A DNA stretch of 64,000 bases from Bryobacteraceae bacterium (GCA_025928545.1 JAICJH010000012.1:54914-118913), one strand, 5' to 3'; shown: positions 1-9,305, counted from the stretch's first letter. Made by a program: numbers and translations. The notes: generated from the letters alone by a model not told the origin.

Positions 1-830
1 CGAAGTTTGGCGCTTCGCGACGGCGGATTTTCCCTTAATTCCCGCTCACCGGGTACTACAGGCTTTTTGGTCAGTAATACCGCTTTGCCCGTGCGCGCCA
101 GCTCGCGAAAACTGTTCTTTACTTTGCGATCTTCCAAAGAGTGAAATGAAATTATGACGATGTGTCCGCCGGGGCGAACCATGCGCGGCGCGCTTGCCAG
201 CAGCGCGTCCAGCTCTTCCATCTCCTGGTTGACCACCATCCTCAGTGCCATGAAAGTGCGAGTCGCAGGATGAATGGGTCCCGTCCTTGGTACAGCCCGT
301 TCCACGATATCCGCCAGATGCCGTGTGCTCCGAACGGGCCGACCTCGGATCAGTGCTCCAGTAATCTTCCGCGCTCTCCTTTCTTCGCCGAGCTGGTAGA
401 GCCAGTCGGCTAGTTGTTTTTCCGCACTGTGATTCACCAGATCGGCCGCCGTCATGCCCCTCGTTTGATCGAGACGCATATCCAGCGGTCCATCCGACAT
501 AAAAGAAAACCCGCGTTCGGGATCCGTTAAGTGAAATCTGCTCACTCCGAGATCCGCAAGCATGCCGTCCAGATTGGAGTGTTTCAACTCCGAGAACGCC
601 GCATGCTGAAATTCGATTCGATCCCAATACTGCGCGGTATTCGCGCGAGCCATATCCAGCGACTGCGGATCGCGATCGTTCGCAATCACCGTGCCCGCTT
701 CCGACAGCCTGGAGGCGATAGCCCCCGTGTGACCGCCCATACCGGAGGTGCAATCGAGATACGTTCCATCCGGCCTGATATTGAGCAGCTCGAGCGATTC
801 CTCCAGCAAGACCGGATAATGTTGCGTCAT
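1..830 (-). CDS. rsmH: 16S rRNA (cytosine-1402-N4)-methyltransferase RsmH, 3' end outside window
   Basis: S-adenosylmethionine-dependent methyltransferase that modifies C1402 in the decoding centre of 16S rRNA. I read this frame by hand: it opens with ATG at 830 and begins MTQHYPVLLEESLELL, the typical RsmH start. It continues with the SAM-binding stretch DCTSGMGGHTGAI, a DLGVSRFHL motif, the ERGFSFMSDGPLDMRLD block and near the window edge IISFHSLEDRKVK; all are family hallmarks. The frame stays open to base 1, so about 276 residues are visible and the last part is missing. A GAAGGA ribosome site lies just before the ATG, and the gene starts 15 bases after the mraZ stop. The mraZ-rsmH order is that of the division/cell-wall cluster, which should continue beyond base 1. 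Confidence 0.96.
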   Translation of the reverse strand, partial: MTQHYPVLLEESLELLNIRPDGTYLDCTSGMGGHTGAIASRLSEAGTVIANDRDPQSLDMARANTAQYWDRIEFQHAAFSELKHSNLDGMLADLGVSRFHLTDPERGFSFMSDGPLDMRLDQTRGMTAADLVNHSAEKQLADWLYQLGEERRARKITGALIRGRPVRSTRHLADIVERAVPRTGPIHPATRTFMALRMVVNQEMEELDALLASAPRMVRPGGHIVIISFHSLEDRKVKNSFRELARTGKAVLLTKKPVVPGERELRENPPSRSAKL

Positions 831-845
831 ATTCCTTCACGGAGC

Positions 846-1340
846 TCATTTGGGAAGCCCAGCCTTCCGCATACTCTCGTTCAGGGCGGCTGGACTGGCG
901 TTCGCCAGCAGCTCTTCGGTGGCATCGAAGGCGGCCTTCGGCACCAGTTGAATTCGGCTGCGCCGGTAAGGCTCGGCATGCAGTTCCTGCCCATCCAGAT
1001 TCAGGGCGCGGCGCAGGTCGGCGTGAATGTTGACGCGTCCCTGGCTGTCTACCTTCGACATGGCACCGAGGCGTACGGCATTCTTCGAGGCGAGGAAGAT
1101 CTCGGGATTGGATTCGTGCTCCTCGAAGAAGTCCTCCATCAGGCGCCATTTTGCGATGGGGAAGATTTCTGCTACACTCCGGTCGAGCGAAGTCACGAAA
1201 ACGTCCTGCTCGGGCAAGGCCTCGAAATAATGAAGATACTCCGCCGACAACTTGATACGACCTTTGTCGTCGATCCTTACATTGGCTGTGGAGCGGGGAA
1301 ACTCGACTGCTAACACCGAATTTTGGGAAATTGGATCCAC
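846..1340 (-). CDS. mraZ: Transcriptional regulator / nucleoid protein MraZ
   Basis: Small AbrB-fold DNA-binding protein that forms rings and controls its own division/cell-wall cluster. The protein of 164 residues has the two expected half-domains: the first around NVRIDDKGRIKLS, the second around MSKVDSQGRVNIHADLR. Both carry the D-x-(K/Q)-G-R signature. The start is uncertain. The frame can open with GTG at 1340, but another in-frame GTG (residue 8) exists and neither has a convincing ribosome site. The N-terminus is more diverged than in most MraZ proteins, and the C-terminal tail is about 15-20 residues longer than the usual 140-150. It is followed immediately by rsmH on the same strand, the canonical order. 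Confidence 0.93.
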   Translation of the reverse strand: MDPISQNSVLAVEFPRSTANVRIDDKGRIKLSAEYLHYFEALPEQDVFVTSLDRSVAEIFPIAKWRLMEDFFEEHESNPEIFLASKNAVRLGAMSKVDSQGRVNIHADLRRALNLDGQELHAEPYRRSRIQLVPKAAFDATEELLANASPAALNESMRKAGLPK

Positions 1341-1378
1341 TTGCGCTCAAGTTTCGTTCCACAACGCTGACACAACAG

Positions 1379-1407
1379 ATTGTGCCACTTCCGTAACGGA
1401 AATACAA
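1379..1407 (-). promoter_or_regulatory. Candidate sigma-70 promoter of mraZ with palindrome in the spacer
   Basis: Read on the minus strand, a TTGTAT -35 (1402-1407) and a CACAAT -10 (1379-1384) are separated by exactly 17 bases. The spacer contains a perfect 13-base palindrome, TTCCGTTACGGAA (1389-1401). The distance to the mraZ start (about 40 bases) is reasonable. A palindrome between -35 and -10 is a good place for a repressor. The promoter is inferred from sequence only. Confidence 0.5.
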
Positions 1408-1485
1408 GCGGAATTTTGCTGTGATCTATCTTACTTATGAGTGAGTTAGGTGGGGCGCTAGATAGCCTGTGTTTTGGTAATACTA

Positions 1486-1524
1486 CCACTATTAGTGGGG
1501 AAGTAGGCGAAAGTGTGGCGAAAG
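1486..1524. promoter_or_regulatory. Palindrome and GG(C/G)GAA repeats upstream of mraZ, possible MraZ boxes
   Basis: The 245 bases between the mraZ start and the next gene hold no ORF but are structured. A perfect inverted repeat CCACTATTAGTGG lies at 1486-1498. It runs into a series of related words on the plus strand: GTGGGGAA (1495), TAGGCGAAAG (1504) and TGTGGCGAAAG (1514), spaced about 10 bases apart. MraZ is known to bind short G-rich direct repeats about one helical turn apart upstream of its own gene. This match is by analogy and about 150 bases from the start codon. Confidence 0.35.
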
Positions 1525-1548
1525 CTTAAATCGTCGAAAAAACTCTCA

Positions 1549-1570
1549 TGGCCGCCGATGCACGCCGATA
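1549..1570. repeat. Short copy of a dispersed intergenic repeat
   Basis: The stretch GGCCGCCGATGCACGCCGAT matches the core of the longer repeats at 19275-19329 and 45333-45386. It lies in the non-coding gap downstream of the barrel-protein gene. Confidence 0.5.
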
Positions 1571-1586
1571 AGAAGTCAGAAATTAC

Positions 1587-2153
1587 TTAAAAGTGCAGAC
1601 CGAGGAGGAATTCGGCCTGGTTTAGCTGGGAGAGGCTTACTATGGCGTCGTTGAACTGGCGGGTGTAGCGCAATTCGCCGCTCAGGCGGAGAACTTTGAG
1701 TTTTAGGTCTATGCCTCCATCGATCAGCATGCCGGCGGGGGAGTTGCTGGCGAAGCTGCCGGTTCCGGAGGTGACGGCATTCTTAATTTGATAAAGATGC
1801 GCGAAGGAGGCTCCGACACCTACGAAGGGGACGATGGGTCCTTTGGTGAGGCGGTACTGGGCGATCAGGGGGAAGCGCCACTCGGTGGCGGAGGTATTAT
1901 TCACCAGGTTGGACGCTTTGAAGCTGGCGGGGCGGACGAGGGCGTCCAGTTCCAGGCGAAGGCGCAGGGGGAGGTTGACCTGGAGGCCCGCGCCGACGGT
2001 GAATTTCGGGCTTTTCGCCAAATAGGAAATACCGCTGAGTGTGGTGGTCTTCTCCACATCGGCGAACGGGGCGCCGGCATAGGCTGCCACGGAAAGACCC
2101 TGCGCACAAGCCGCCGCAGCGGTCAAAAGACCAACAAGAACAATCTTTCGCAT
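1587..2153 (-). CDS. Predicted outer-membrane beta-barrel protein (OmpA/OprF-N or porin-like fold)
   Basis: Protein of 188 residues with a Sec signal peptide (MRKIVLVGLLTAAAACAQG). The mature chain is made of alternating polar/hydrophobic strands, for example KFTVGAGLQVNLP, LRLELDALVRP, FPLIAQYRL and LRLSGELRYTRQF. It ends in Phe (LLGLHF), the C-terminal signal recognised by the BAM complex. The pattern suits an eight-stranded barrel, but I recognise no specific family or substrate. The gene starts 28 bases after the glmS stop on the same strand, so it may be the last gene of a purS-glmS transcript. The upstream site is a weak AAAAAG. Confidence 0.7.
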   Translation of the reverse strand: MRKIVLVGLLTAAAACAQGLSVAAYAGAPFADVEKTTTLSGISYLAKSPKFTVGAGLQVNLPLRLRLELDALVRPASFKASNLVNNTSATEWRFPLIAQYRLTKGPIVPFVGVGASFAHLYQIKNAVTSGTGSFASNSPAGMLIDGGIDLKLKVLRLSGELRYTRQFNDAIVSLSQLNQAEFLLGLHF

Positions 2154-2181
2154 CTTTTTACAAGATAGCCTACGCGGTGCG

Positions 2182-4086
2182 CTACTCGACGGTTACGCTT
2201 TTTGCGAGATTGCGGGGCTGGTCCACATCGCAGCCGAGGCGCACGGCGATGTGATAGGCCAACAGCTGCAGGGGCACGATTTCGAGGATCGGCGCGAGGA
2301 GGTCGGGGACGGCCGGGATTTCGATGATGTCGTCGGCAATCTTGCGCGCTTCGGTGTCGCCTTCGGTGACAATCGCGAGGAGGCGGCCTTCGCGCGCCTT
2401 TACTTCCTGCATGTTGGAGAGAGTTTTCTCGTAGAGCAGGCAGCTGGCGGGATCGGACCGGTCGTGAGTCGCAAGAACGACTACCGGCAGATTTTCATCG
2501 ATCAGGGCGTTGGGGCCGTGCTTCATCTCGCCGGCAGGGTAGCCTTCAGCGTGAATGTAGGAGATTTCCTTGAGCTTGAGGGCGCCTTCGAGGGCGATGG
2601 GGAAATGCGCGCCGCGGCCGAGGTAGAGAAAGTCGCGGGCGCGGAAAAGCTTGCGGCCGAGATCTTCGTAGAGCTTGTCATTGCCGAGGATGGTTTCGAT
2701 CTTGCCGGGGATGAGCAAAAGCTCCTGGACGAAGTTGCGAGCGGCTTCCTCGCCCAAATGATGGCCGGAGTGAGGAGTGCGGGGATGGCCGTTGGTGCCG
2801 TGAGCGGGATCGCTGCGAACCTGAGCCAGATAGAGGGCGAGGATTGCGAGCGCGGTGAGCTGGCAGGTAAATGCCTTGGTTGAGGCGACGCCGATCTCAG
2901 GGCCGGCGTGGGTGTAGATGGCGCCGGAGGCTTCGCGCGTGATCATGGAACCGACCACATTGCAGATGGCGAGAGTTTTCGAGCCTTTCTGTTTGGCTTC
3001 GCGCTGAGCGGCCAGCGTATCGGCGGTTTCGCCGGATTGCGAGATGACGATGGTTAGTGAGTCGGGCGTGACGATGGGATTGCGATAGCGGAATTCGCTG
3101 CCGTAATCGACTTCGACGGGAATGCGGGCGAGCTGCTCGATCATGAATTTTCCCGCCAGGGCCGAGTGCCAGGAGGTGCCGCAGGCGATGATGCGAACCT
3201 GGCGGAAGGCCTGGAATTCGGCGGGAGTGATATCCATTTCTTCGAGGAAGATGCGGCCGGTTTCCTGGCTGACGCGGCCGATGGTGGTGTCGCGAATGGC
3301 GCGCGGCTGCTCGAAGATTTCCTTGAGCATGAAGTGCTTGTAGCCGCCCTTTTCGGCCATGATGGGATCCCAAAGGACGTGCTGCACGTTGCGGTTTACG
3401 GGCACGCCTGAGAAATCGGTCAGCTTGACGCCATCGGGAGTGAGGATAGCCATATCGCCATCGGCGAGAAAGAACATGTCGCGGGTGTGGCCGAGAATGG
3501 CGGGGACATCGGAGGCGACGAAGTATTCGTTCATGCCGAGGCCTATCACGACGGGAGGGCCTTCGCGGGCGGCGACAATCTTGTGGGGATCGCGGCGGGA
3601 AAGCACGGAGAGGGCAAAGACGCCGCGCAGCTGCTTCACGGCCTGGCGGACGGCGGTTTCGAGGTTCCCATCGAAATACTTTTCGACGAGGTGGGCGATG
3701 ACTTCGGTATCGGTCTGGGTCTTGAAGGTATGGCCTTCGGCCTGGAGCTGTTCTTTGAGGGGCAGGTAGTTTTCGACGATGCCGTTGTGGACGACTACGA
3801 TATCGCCAGTGCAATCGCGGTGCGGGTGTGCATTTTCTTCCGTGGGACGGCCGTGCGTGGCCCAGCGGGTGTGGCCGATGCCGTAACAGCCATCGACGGG
3901 GTCGATCTGGAGTACGTCTTCGAGATTGCGGAGTTTACCGGAGGCGCGGCGGACGCCGAGGGATTCGTTGTCCTGATAAACGGCTATGCCTGCGGAATCA
4001 TAGCCGCGGTACTCGAGGCGCTTGAGGCCGTCGAGAATGATGGGAACAGCTCGCTGGGTACCGACATAACCGACAATTCCACACAT
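2182..4086 (-). CDS. glmS: Glutamine-fructose-6-phosphate aminotransferase (isomerizing)
   Basis: Makes glucosamine-6-phosphate from fructose-6-phosphate and glutamine, the first step to UDP-GlcNAc for peptidoglycan. The N-terminal glutaminase domain begins [11 protein letters not shown], with the nucleophile Cys2 exposed after Met removal. It is followed by [19 protein letters not shown] and HNGIVENY. Two SIS sugar-isomerase domains follow ([25 protein letters not shown]), and the protein ends in the conserved [11 protein letters not shown]. At 634 residues it is about 25 longer than usual. The excess is a His/Pro/Gly-rich insertion between the SIS domains, after [15 protein letters not shown]. 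No glmS ribozyme is visible: only 65 bases separate it from purS. Confidence 0.98.
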   Translation of the reverse strand: MCGIVGYVGTQRAVPIILDGLKRLEYRGYDSAGIAVYQDNESLGVRRASGKLRNLEDVLQIDPVDGCYGIGHTRWATHGRPTEENAHPHRDCTGDIVVVHNGIVENYLPLKEQLQAEGHTFKTQTDTEVIAHLVEKYFDGNLETAVRQAVKQLRGVFALSVLSRRDPHKIVAAREGPPVVIGLGMNEYFVASDVPAILGHTRDMFFLADGDMAILTPDGVKLTDFSGVPVNRNVQHVLWDPIMAEKGGYKHFMLKEIFEQPRAIRDTTIGRVSQETGRIFLEEMDITPAEFQAFRQVRIIACGTSWHSALAGKFMIEQLARIPVEVDYGSEFRYRNPIVTPDSLTIVISQSGETADTLAAQREAKQKGSKTLAICNVVGSMITREASGAIYTHAGPEIGVASTKAFTCQLTALAILALYLAQVRSDPAHGTNGHPRTPHSGHHLGEEAARNFVQELLLIPGKIETILGNDKLYEDLGRKLFRARDFLYLGRGAHFPIALEGALKLKEISYIHAEGYPAGEMKHGPNALIDENLPVVVLATHDRSDPASCLLYEKTLSNMQEVKAREGRLLAIVTEGDTEARKIADDIIEIPAVPDLLAPILEIVPLQLLAYHIAVRLGCDVDQPRNLAKSVTVE

Positions 4087-4151
4087 AGGTTTATTGTACG
4101 AAGTAAGTTCGGTGCTGGATGAGCATGTGAGATTCCAAACGGAATCCCGGG

Positions 4152-4379
4152 TCAGGAGCTTAGCTTTTCTATTCTGTAGTCTTCGATGACGGGGTTGCTG
4201 AGGACATCGCGGGCGATGGCGTCGAGGTCTTCGGAGGGATCGAGGGTGATTTCGAAGAATTTGCCCTGGCGGACGTCTTCGATGCCTTTGTGTCCGAGGC
4301 CCTTCAGGGCGGCGCGAATGGTCTGACCCTGGGGGTCGAGGACGGATTGTTTGAAGGTAACGTAGACGCGAGCTTTCAC
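4152..4379 (-). CDS. purS: Phosphoribosylformylglycinamidine synthase subunit PurS
   Basis: Small subunit of the three-part FGAM synthase (PurS-PurQ-PurL) of purine synthesis; it forms the bridge needed for ammonia transfer. The 75 residues begin [18 protein letters not shown] and contain [16 protein letters not shown], both diagnostic, with the C-terminal IEDYRIEKL. The length is typical. purQ and purL are not in the window. It lies between the small Cys-rich gene (50 bases upstream) and glmS on the same strand. Confidence 0.95.
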   Translation of the reverse strand: MKARVYVTFKQSVLDPQGQTIRAALKGLGHKGIEDVRQGKFFEITLDPSEDLDAIARDVLSNPVIEDYRIEKLSS

Positions 4380-4428
4380 TGAACTATGTTAGCCTGCTTC
4401 TTCCTGTGTCAGCCTGCTTCTCCCTGTG

Positions 4429-4674
4429 TTAACCAACTTCTTCGAACAGGCCGATCTGGAGGTCGGGCAGGGCCGGTTTGGTTCGCTTCCTGTCTGTGGG
4501 CGGAGCGAAGGTGCGCATCAGGGCGAGCATTTTCTGATGGGTTTCGCAGATTTCGACGAGGGACAAACAGCGCGGGCAGCCGCCCCGGACGGCGCCACGG
4601 CCGCCTTCGAAGGGGTCGAACATCGGGTGTCTGGAGCATTTGCCGCGCCAGCGCACGGTGCCGATTTTCAACAT
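4429..4674 (-). CDS. Small Cys/His protein of unknown function
   Basis: Protein of 81 residues starting with ATG one base after the stop of the RND adaptor gene, so probably translated with it. The core has KCSRHPMFDPFEGGRGAVRGGCPRC and then EICETHQKM. The spaced Cys and His residues (C, CxxC, later C and H) suggest a small zinc site, and the Arg/Lys-rich C-terminal part could bind nucleic acid or another protein. I do not recognise a named family. Overlapping reading frames exist, but this one keeps the Cys/His pattern and fits the gap between neighbours without overlap. The product is unknown. Confidence 0.55.
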   Translation of the reverse strand: MLKIGTVRWRGKCSRHPMFDPFEGGRGAVRGGCPRCLSLVEICETHQKMLALMRTFAPPTDRKRTKPALPDLQIGLFEEVG

Positions 4675-4675
4675 A

Positions 4676-6040
4676 TTATTGTCCGGCGCGACCGGCGGGG
4701 GGAGCGGTGTAGGGCTTTACGATCGCGCCCTCTCTGACATCATCGCCCGGGCTCGCTACAACCATTTCGCCGCCTTTCAGGCCTTCGGCGATTTCGATTT
4801 CCGCGCCGTAATCTCTGCCCGGCTGGACCGGGGTCAGATGAATTATCTTCAGACCGCCGCCCTGGGGGGCGTCGCGCAGGATCGCTACTTTGATGCCGGA
4901 GGCGTTGGTAATCAGCGCATCGCCGCGGACAAGAAGCGGTGGAGCGTCGCGATGGTTGCGGAAGTGAATGCTGGCATACATGCCGGGGAAGAGCTTGCCG
5001 TCGTTATTGGGTATCTGCAATTCAGTCAGCATGGTGCGGGCCGTAGGATCGAGAGTATTGGAGGTACGGGTGACTTTGGCCGGCAAGACTTTGCCGGGGA
5101 GGTTGGCAAAGGTGATGGTCGCCGGCATGCCGACGCGGATTGTGGCTGCGATAGACTGCGGCACGCTCACGAAGATGCGGAGAGTGCTCAGCTGAGCGAC
5201 CCGGAACATTTCATTGCCGTAACCGGGACCGCTGCCGACCACGCCGGATTGGGTGGAGGGGGATACGCCCTGACCGCCGCCACCGGATGAGATCAGATAG
5301 CCGACATCGACGTTGCGCACGGTCACGACGCCCGCGAAGGGGGCTTTGACGCTTTTGAACTGCTGGAGGGCGGTCACGCGATCCAGATTGGCCTGGGCCT
5401 GATTCACATTTTCCTGGCCGCTGCTGACGTTGGCCTGCTGGGCCATTACGAGGGCTTCCGTGGTTTTAGCCGCGGAAACCTGGTTTTCGTAATCCTGCTG
5501 GGCAACCGCTCCGCTCTTTACGAGGTTGGTGTAGCGGGCGAGGGTGGCTTTGGCGAGATCGCGTTGGGCCTCGCTCTGAATTACGGAAGCCTGCGACACG
5601 CCGAGTAATTGCTTCGCCTGGGCCACGGCGGCGCGAGCCTGGGCAACCTGCTGATCGAGATCGGGAGCGTCGATTTCGGCTAGCAACTGGCCTTCTTTGA
5701 CGCGATCGCCGATATCGACGTAACGCTTCCTGAGGTAGCCTGTGGCGCGGGCATAGATAGAGGCTTCCGAGAGAGCGGTCAGGCTGCCGGGCAGGACAAT
5801 ATCCACGTCGGCGGGGGCCCGGCGAACCTCGGCGGAGGTGACGGTCGGAACCTGGGACTTGACTTCGTTCGCCGCGGCGACGGCGGCATTCTCTCTGTCT
5901 TTGCGGGGCAGGTAACCAGCCAGCCATGACGCGACAACGAGGATGCCGAGGATCACAACGATGAGTGTGACCTTGCCGCGGGAGATGTGGTGCTCGTGTG
6001 GCGGGTTACCTGTCGTCGTTTCCGGCTTAGTTTCTGTCAT
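4676..6040 (-). CDS. RND efflux periplasmic adaptor (HlyD/AcrA family)
   Basis: Periplasmic fusion protein that links an inner-membrane RND pump to an outer-membrane TolC channel. It is 454 residues long: a His-containing cytoplasmic tail, one N-terminal membrane segment (KVTLIVVILGILVVASWLAGYL, about residues 23-44), a lipoyl half-domain (RATGYLRKRYVDIGDRVKEGQLLAEID), a long Ala/Gln-rich coiled coil with the barrel domain, and a proximal domain near the C-terminus. Its start overlaps the pump stop by 4 bases. The order pump then adaptor is the reverse of the common arrangement, and no TolC gene is adjacent. Substrate unknown. Confidence 0.92.
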   Translation of the reverse strand: MTETKPETTTGNPPHEHHISRGKVTLIVVILGILVVASWLAGYLPRKDRENAAVAAANEVKSQVPTVTSAEVRRAPADVDIVLPGSLTALSEASIYARATGYLRKRYVDIGDRVKEGQLLAEIDAPDLDQQVAQARAAVAQAKQLLGVSQASVIQSEAQRDLAKATLARYTNLVKSGAVAQQDYENQVSAAKTTEALVMAQQANVSSGQENVNQAQANLDRVTALQQFKSVKAPFAGVVTVRNVDVGYLISSGGGGQGVSPSTQSGVVGSGPGYGNEMFRVAQLSTLRIFVSVPQSIAATIRVGMPATITFANLPGKVLPAKVTRTSNTLDPTARTMLTELQIPNNDGKLFPGMYASIHFRNHRDAPPLLVRGDALITNASGIKVAILRDAPQGGGLKIIHLTPVQPGRDYGAEIEIAEGLKGGEMVVASPGDDVREGAIVKPYTAPPAGRAGQ

Positions 6041-9000
6041 TCGGCAACCTGCGTTCCATTCTGCCCGAGGGCGAGTATTTCATGCGACTCGTCTTCGATG
6101 AGGCGGTCGTGATTCACCGGAGGCTTCCGGCGCAGAAAGGTGTAAACCATTGGAACAAAAAACAGCGTGCTGAGTGTTGCGAACAGCAGGCCGCCGATGA
6201 CGGCGCGGCCGAGAGGCGCGTTTTGCTCGCCGCCTTCACCCATGCCGAGCGCCATGGGCAACATGCCGACAATCATGGCGAGGGCGGTCATAAGTACGGG
6301 GCGAATGCGGGTTACTCCGGCGGAAAGGGCGGCTTCGATATGGTCCTTGCCTTCGAAACGTTCATCGTTGGCGAACGTGACTACCAGAATGCTGTTGGCG
6401 GTGGCGACGCCGACGGCCATGATCGCACCCATGAGGGATGGCACGTTGATTGTGGTTTGGGTGATGTAGAGCATCCAGAGAATCCCGGCGAAGGCGCCGG
6501 GCAGCGCGGTGAGAATGATGAAGGGGTCAAGCCACGACTGGAAGTTGACGACCATCAGGAGATAGACGAGCAGCACGGCGAAAACAAGACCGAGGCTGAG
6601 GCGCCTGAACGACGATTCCATGGTTTCAATTTGTCCGCGCAGAGAGATGGCCAGGCCTTTCGGGACGTCTTTGGCGCTGGCGTCGAGAACCTTCTGGATG
6701 TCGGTAGCGACGCCGCCGAGATCGCGCCGATCCGTATTGGCGTAGACGTCGAAGACCGGCTGCACGTTGTAGTGATTCAGCATGCCGGCGGTCACATTGC
6801 GGCGGGTGCCGGCCAGGAGGTTGTCGAGCAACTGAGGCTGCTGAGAACTGGAAAGGGCGCTGATGGGGGTCTGGCGGATGGCGTCGACGGAATCCATTCT
6901 CGACTGAGGGGTCTGGACGGCCACCTGGTAACTGACGCCGTTGGCGGGATTCAGCCATTGGGTGGGGGCGATCTGGCCGCTGCCGCTGAGGGAAATCATC
7001 ATGCTGTTGGCGACGTCGCGCTGGGTCATGCCGGCCTGGCCCGCTTTTTCGCGATCGACGATCAACTCGATGGCGGGCGAGCTCATTTCCTGGCGGATAT
7101 GGACATCGACAGCGCCGGGGATGACTTCGAGGCGCTTCTTGAGGAGTTTGGTGAGGTTGTAAGCGGCTGCCTGGTCGCGGCCTGTGACTTGAACGTCGAT
7201 CGGGGCGGGAATACCGAAGTTCAGAATCTGGTTGGTAATGTTGGCGGCCTGGAAGAAGAAGACCTCATCGGGAAATCTGGAATTCAGCATCCTGCGGAGC
7301 TTGCGCTGCACATCCGGCACGGCGAGGTGAGCATCGGGATTGAGGGAGAGCAGAATCTCGCCGTCACTGCCGCCGATGGTGGCGGAATCGCCGAAGGCAA
7401 GATTGAAGCCGCCCTGAGGCAGGCCGATATCGTCGATGACTTCGGAAAGCGCGCCGACGGGCAGGGTGGCGCGAATGGCGTCTTCCACACGACCGAAGAC
7501 GCGCTCGGTTTCCTCAATGCGCAGGCCTTCGGGGGCGCGGACGTGAAGGCGCATCTGGCCGGAGTCGATGGTCGGAAAGAAGTCGGTCCCCACGACGGCA
7601 ATGAGCAGGACGGAAGCTCCGACGAACACGCCGTAGACGATCGAAACGCGGCTGCGGTGATGCAGGCACCAGCCGAGGGCTTTGGCGTATTTCGCGCGCA
7701 TCTGTTCAAAGCGGATGTTGAACATGTGGTGCACTTTCCAGATGAGACCTTTGGCGTGGGCCAGGCCTGCTTCGCCGCGGGCATAGATTTCGACTTCCGG
7801 CCGGAGCATGAAGTGCATCATGGTCGGAACGAGGGTGCGGGAGAGGAAATACGACATCATCATGGCGAACACGACGGCATAGGCCAGAGGTGTGAACAGG
7901 AATTTCGCCGGGCCGGTGAGCAGCAGCACAGGCACGAAGACGATGCAGATGGCCAGAGTGGAAACGAATGCGGGGACGGCGATCTGCTGGGAGCCATCGA
8001 GAATAGCCCGGGTGAGCGGCTTCGCGAGGCCCATGTTGCGGTGAACGTTTTCGATTCCGACGGTGGCATCATCGACAAGGATGCCGACGGCGAGGGCCAT
8101 ACCGCCGAGGGTCATCGCATTGATGGTGTGGCCCATGGCCCAGAGCGCGATGCACGAGGTGAGAATCGCCAAAGGAATGGAGGTGCAAACGATGAGGGTG
8201 CTGCGCCAACTGCCGAGGAACAGCAGAATCATCAGGGCGGTGAGGCCGGCGGCGATCAGAGCTTCGCGGGCGACGCCGACAATGGCGCCTTCGACGAAGA
8301 GACTTTGATCGAACATCGGCTTGACGTCGAGGGTGGAGGGCAGCCCGGCCAGAATGGAGGGCAAGAGCTTCTTCATCTCGCGGACGATATCGAGGGTGGA
8401 GGCCTGACCGTTTTTCAGGATGGTGATCAGGGACGATCGGCGGCCATTTTCGCGAACAATATTTGTCTGGACGCCGTAGCCATCGCGAACCTGAGCGACG
8501 TCGTGGATGTACTTGACGGAACCGTTGACGACTTTGAGGGGAAGATCGTTCAGACCCTGGATGGTGGTGGGGCTGCTGTTGAGGCGGACGAAATAATCGC
8601 GGTCGCCCATTTTTGCGGCGCCGGCGGGGAGAATCAGATTCTGCGCGCCGATGGCGTTGGATACATCGGTGGCGGAGACGTTGTTGGCGTACAGAGCCTT
8701 GGGGTCGAGATCCACCATGATCTGGGCGAATTTGCCGCCGTAGGGGAGGGGGACCGACGCGCCCTGGATGCTGGCCAACTGGGTTCGGATGAAATTTTGT
8801 CCGAAGTTAAAGATTTCCTGCTCGCTGAGAGTCTTGCTGGAGAGGCCGAGCTGGAGGATGGGAACGCTGGAAGCGTCGTATTTCAGGATGGCGGGCGGGA
8901 AAATGCCCGGCGGCATGGCGCGGAGGATGGGCTGGCTGATGGCCCCGATCTGGGCGATCGCGAGGTCGATTTTTACGTTCGGCTGGAAGAAGACGCGGAC

Positions 9001-9273
9001 CACGGCGACGCCGGTGTAAGACGACGATTCGATGTGTTCAATGTCGTTAACCGTGGTGGAGAGCGCGCGCTCGAAGGAGACGACGATGCGGCTGCTCATC
9101 TCTTCCGGAGAGATTCCACCGTAGGTCCAGACGACGCTGACGACAGGGATATCGATGTAGGGAAAGATATCCTTCTGCATCGTCTCGATGGCGAGGCCAC
9201 CCAGAACGGCAATCAGGACCGCCATTACGACAAATGTATAGGGGCGGCGTAAAGCGAGCTTAACTATCCACAC
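6037..9273 (-). CDS. RND-family efflux pump, inner-membrane subunit
   Basis: Proton-driven export pump of 1078 residues. It starts with GTG at 9273 (MWIVKLALRRPYTF). Family features: the first membrane helix followed by DIFPYIDIPVVSVVW and GGISPEEM; the TM4 proton-relay pair in AVGILVDDATVGIENVHRN; and the second-half counterpart starting YGVFVGASVLLIAVVGTDFFPTIDSG. Two large periplasmic loops and about 12 membrane segments fit the HAE1/CusA-like architecture. The twin Asp in TM4 points to drugs or other amphiphiles rather than metals. It is co-transcribed with the adaptor (4-base overlap). No local regulator is present. Confidence 0.95.
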   Translation of the reverse strand: MWIVKLALRRPYTFVVMAVLIAVLGGLAIETMQKDIFPYIDIPVVSVVWTYGGISPEEMSSRIVVSFERALSTTVNDIEHIESSSYTGVAVVRVFFQPNVKIDLAIAQIGAISQPILRAMPPGIFPPAILKYDASSVPILQLGLSSKTLSEQEIFNFGQNFIRTQLASIQGASVPLPYGGKFAQIMVDLDPKALYANNVSATDVSNAIGAQNLILPAGAAKMGDRDYFVRLNSSPTTIQGLNDLPLKVVNGSVKYIHDVAQVRDGYGVQTNIVRENGRRSSLITILKNGQASTLDIVREMKKLLPSILAGLPSTLDVKPMFDQSLFVEGAIVGVAREALIAAGLTALMILLFLGSWRSTLIVCTSIPLAILTSCIALWAMGHTINAMTLGGMALAVGILVDDATVGIENVHRNMGLAKPLTRAILDGSQQIAVPAFVSTLAICIVFVPVLLLTGPAKFLFTPLAYAVVFAMMMSYFLSRTLVPTMMHFMLRPEVEIYARGEAGLAHAKGLIWKVHHMFNIRFEQMRAKYAKALGWCLHHRSRVSIVYGVFVGASVLLIAVVGTDFFPTIDSGQMRLHVRAPEGLRIEETERVFGRVEDAIRATLPVGALSEVIDDIGLPQGGFNLAFGDSATIGGSDGEILLSLNPDAHLAVPDVQRKLRRMLNSRFPDEVFFFQAANITNQILNFGIPAPIDVQVTGRDQAAAYNLTKLLKKRLEVIPGAVDVHIRQEMSSPAIELIVDREKAGQAGMTQRDVANSMMISLSGSGQIAPTQWLNPANGVSYQVAVQTPQSRMDSVDAIRQTPISALSSSQQPQLLDNLLAGTRRNVTAGMLNHYNVQPVFDVYANTDRRDLGGVATDIQKVLDASAKDVPKGLAISLRGQIETMESSFRRLSLGLVFAVLLVYLLMVVNFQSWLDPFIILTALPGAFAGILWMLYITQTTINVPSLMGAIMAVGVATANSILVVTFANDERFEGKDHIEAALSAGVTRIRPVLMTALAMIVGMLPMALGMGEGGEQNAPLGRAVIGGLLFATLSTLFFVPMVYTFLRRKPPVNHDRLIEDESHEILALGQNGTQVAE

Positions 9274-9305
9274 GGGTTAAGAACCAGTGTAACGGACGAG
9301 GCGAT

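Noticed and set aside
46..1407. 453-residue open frame on the minus strand over mraZ and rsmH
   Set aside because: It is a shadow frame across two well-recognised genes; its product is Arg/Gly/Ser-rich with no domain, as expected from out-of-frame GC-rich DNA.
4087..4151. glmS ribozyme upstream of glmS
   Set aside because: Only 65 bases are available and none of the ribozyme core is visible.
6082..9252. 1056-residue plus-strand frame opposite the RND pump
   Set aside because: It is antisense to a clear RND gene; the protein is His/Gly/Asp/Glu-rich without domains. Long antisense frames are normal at this GC content.
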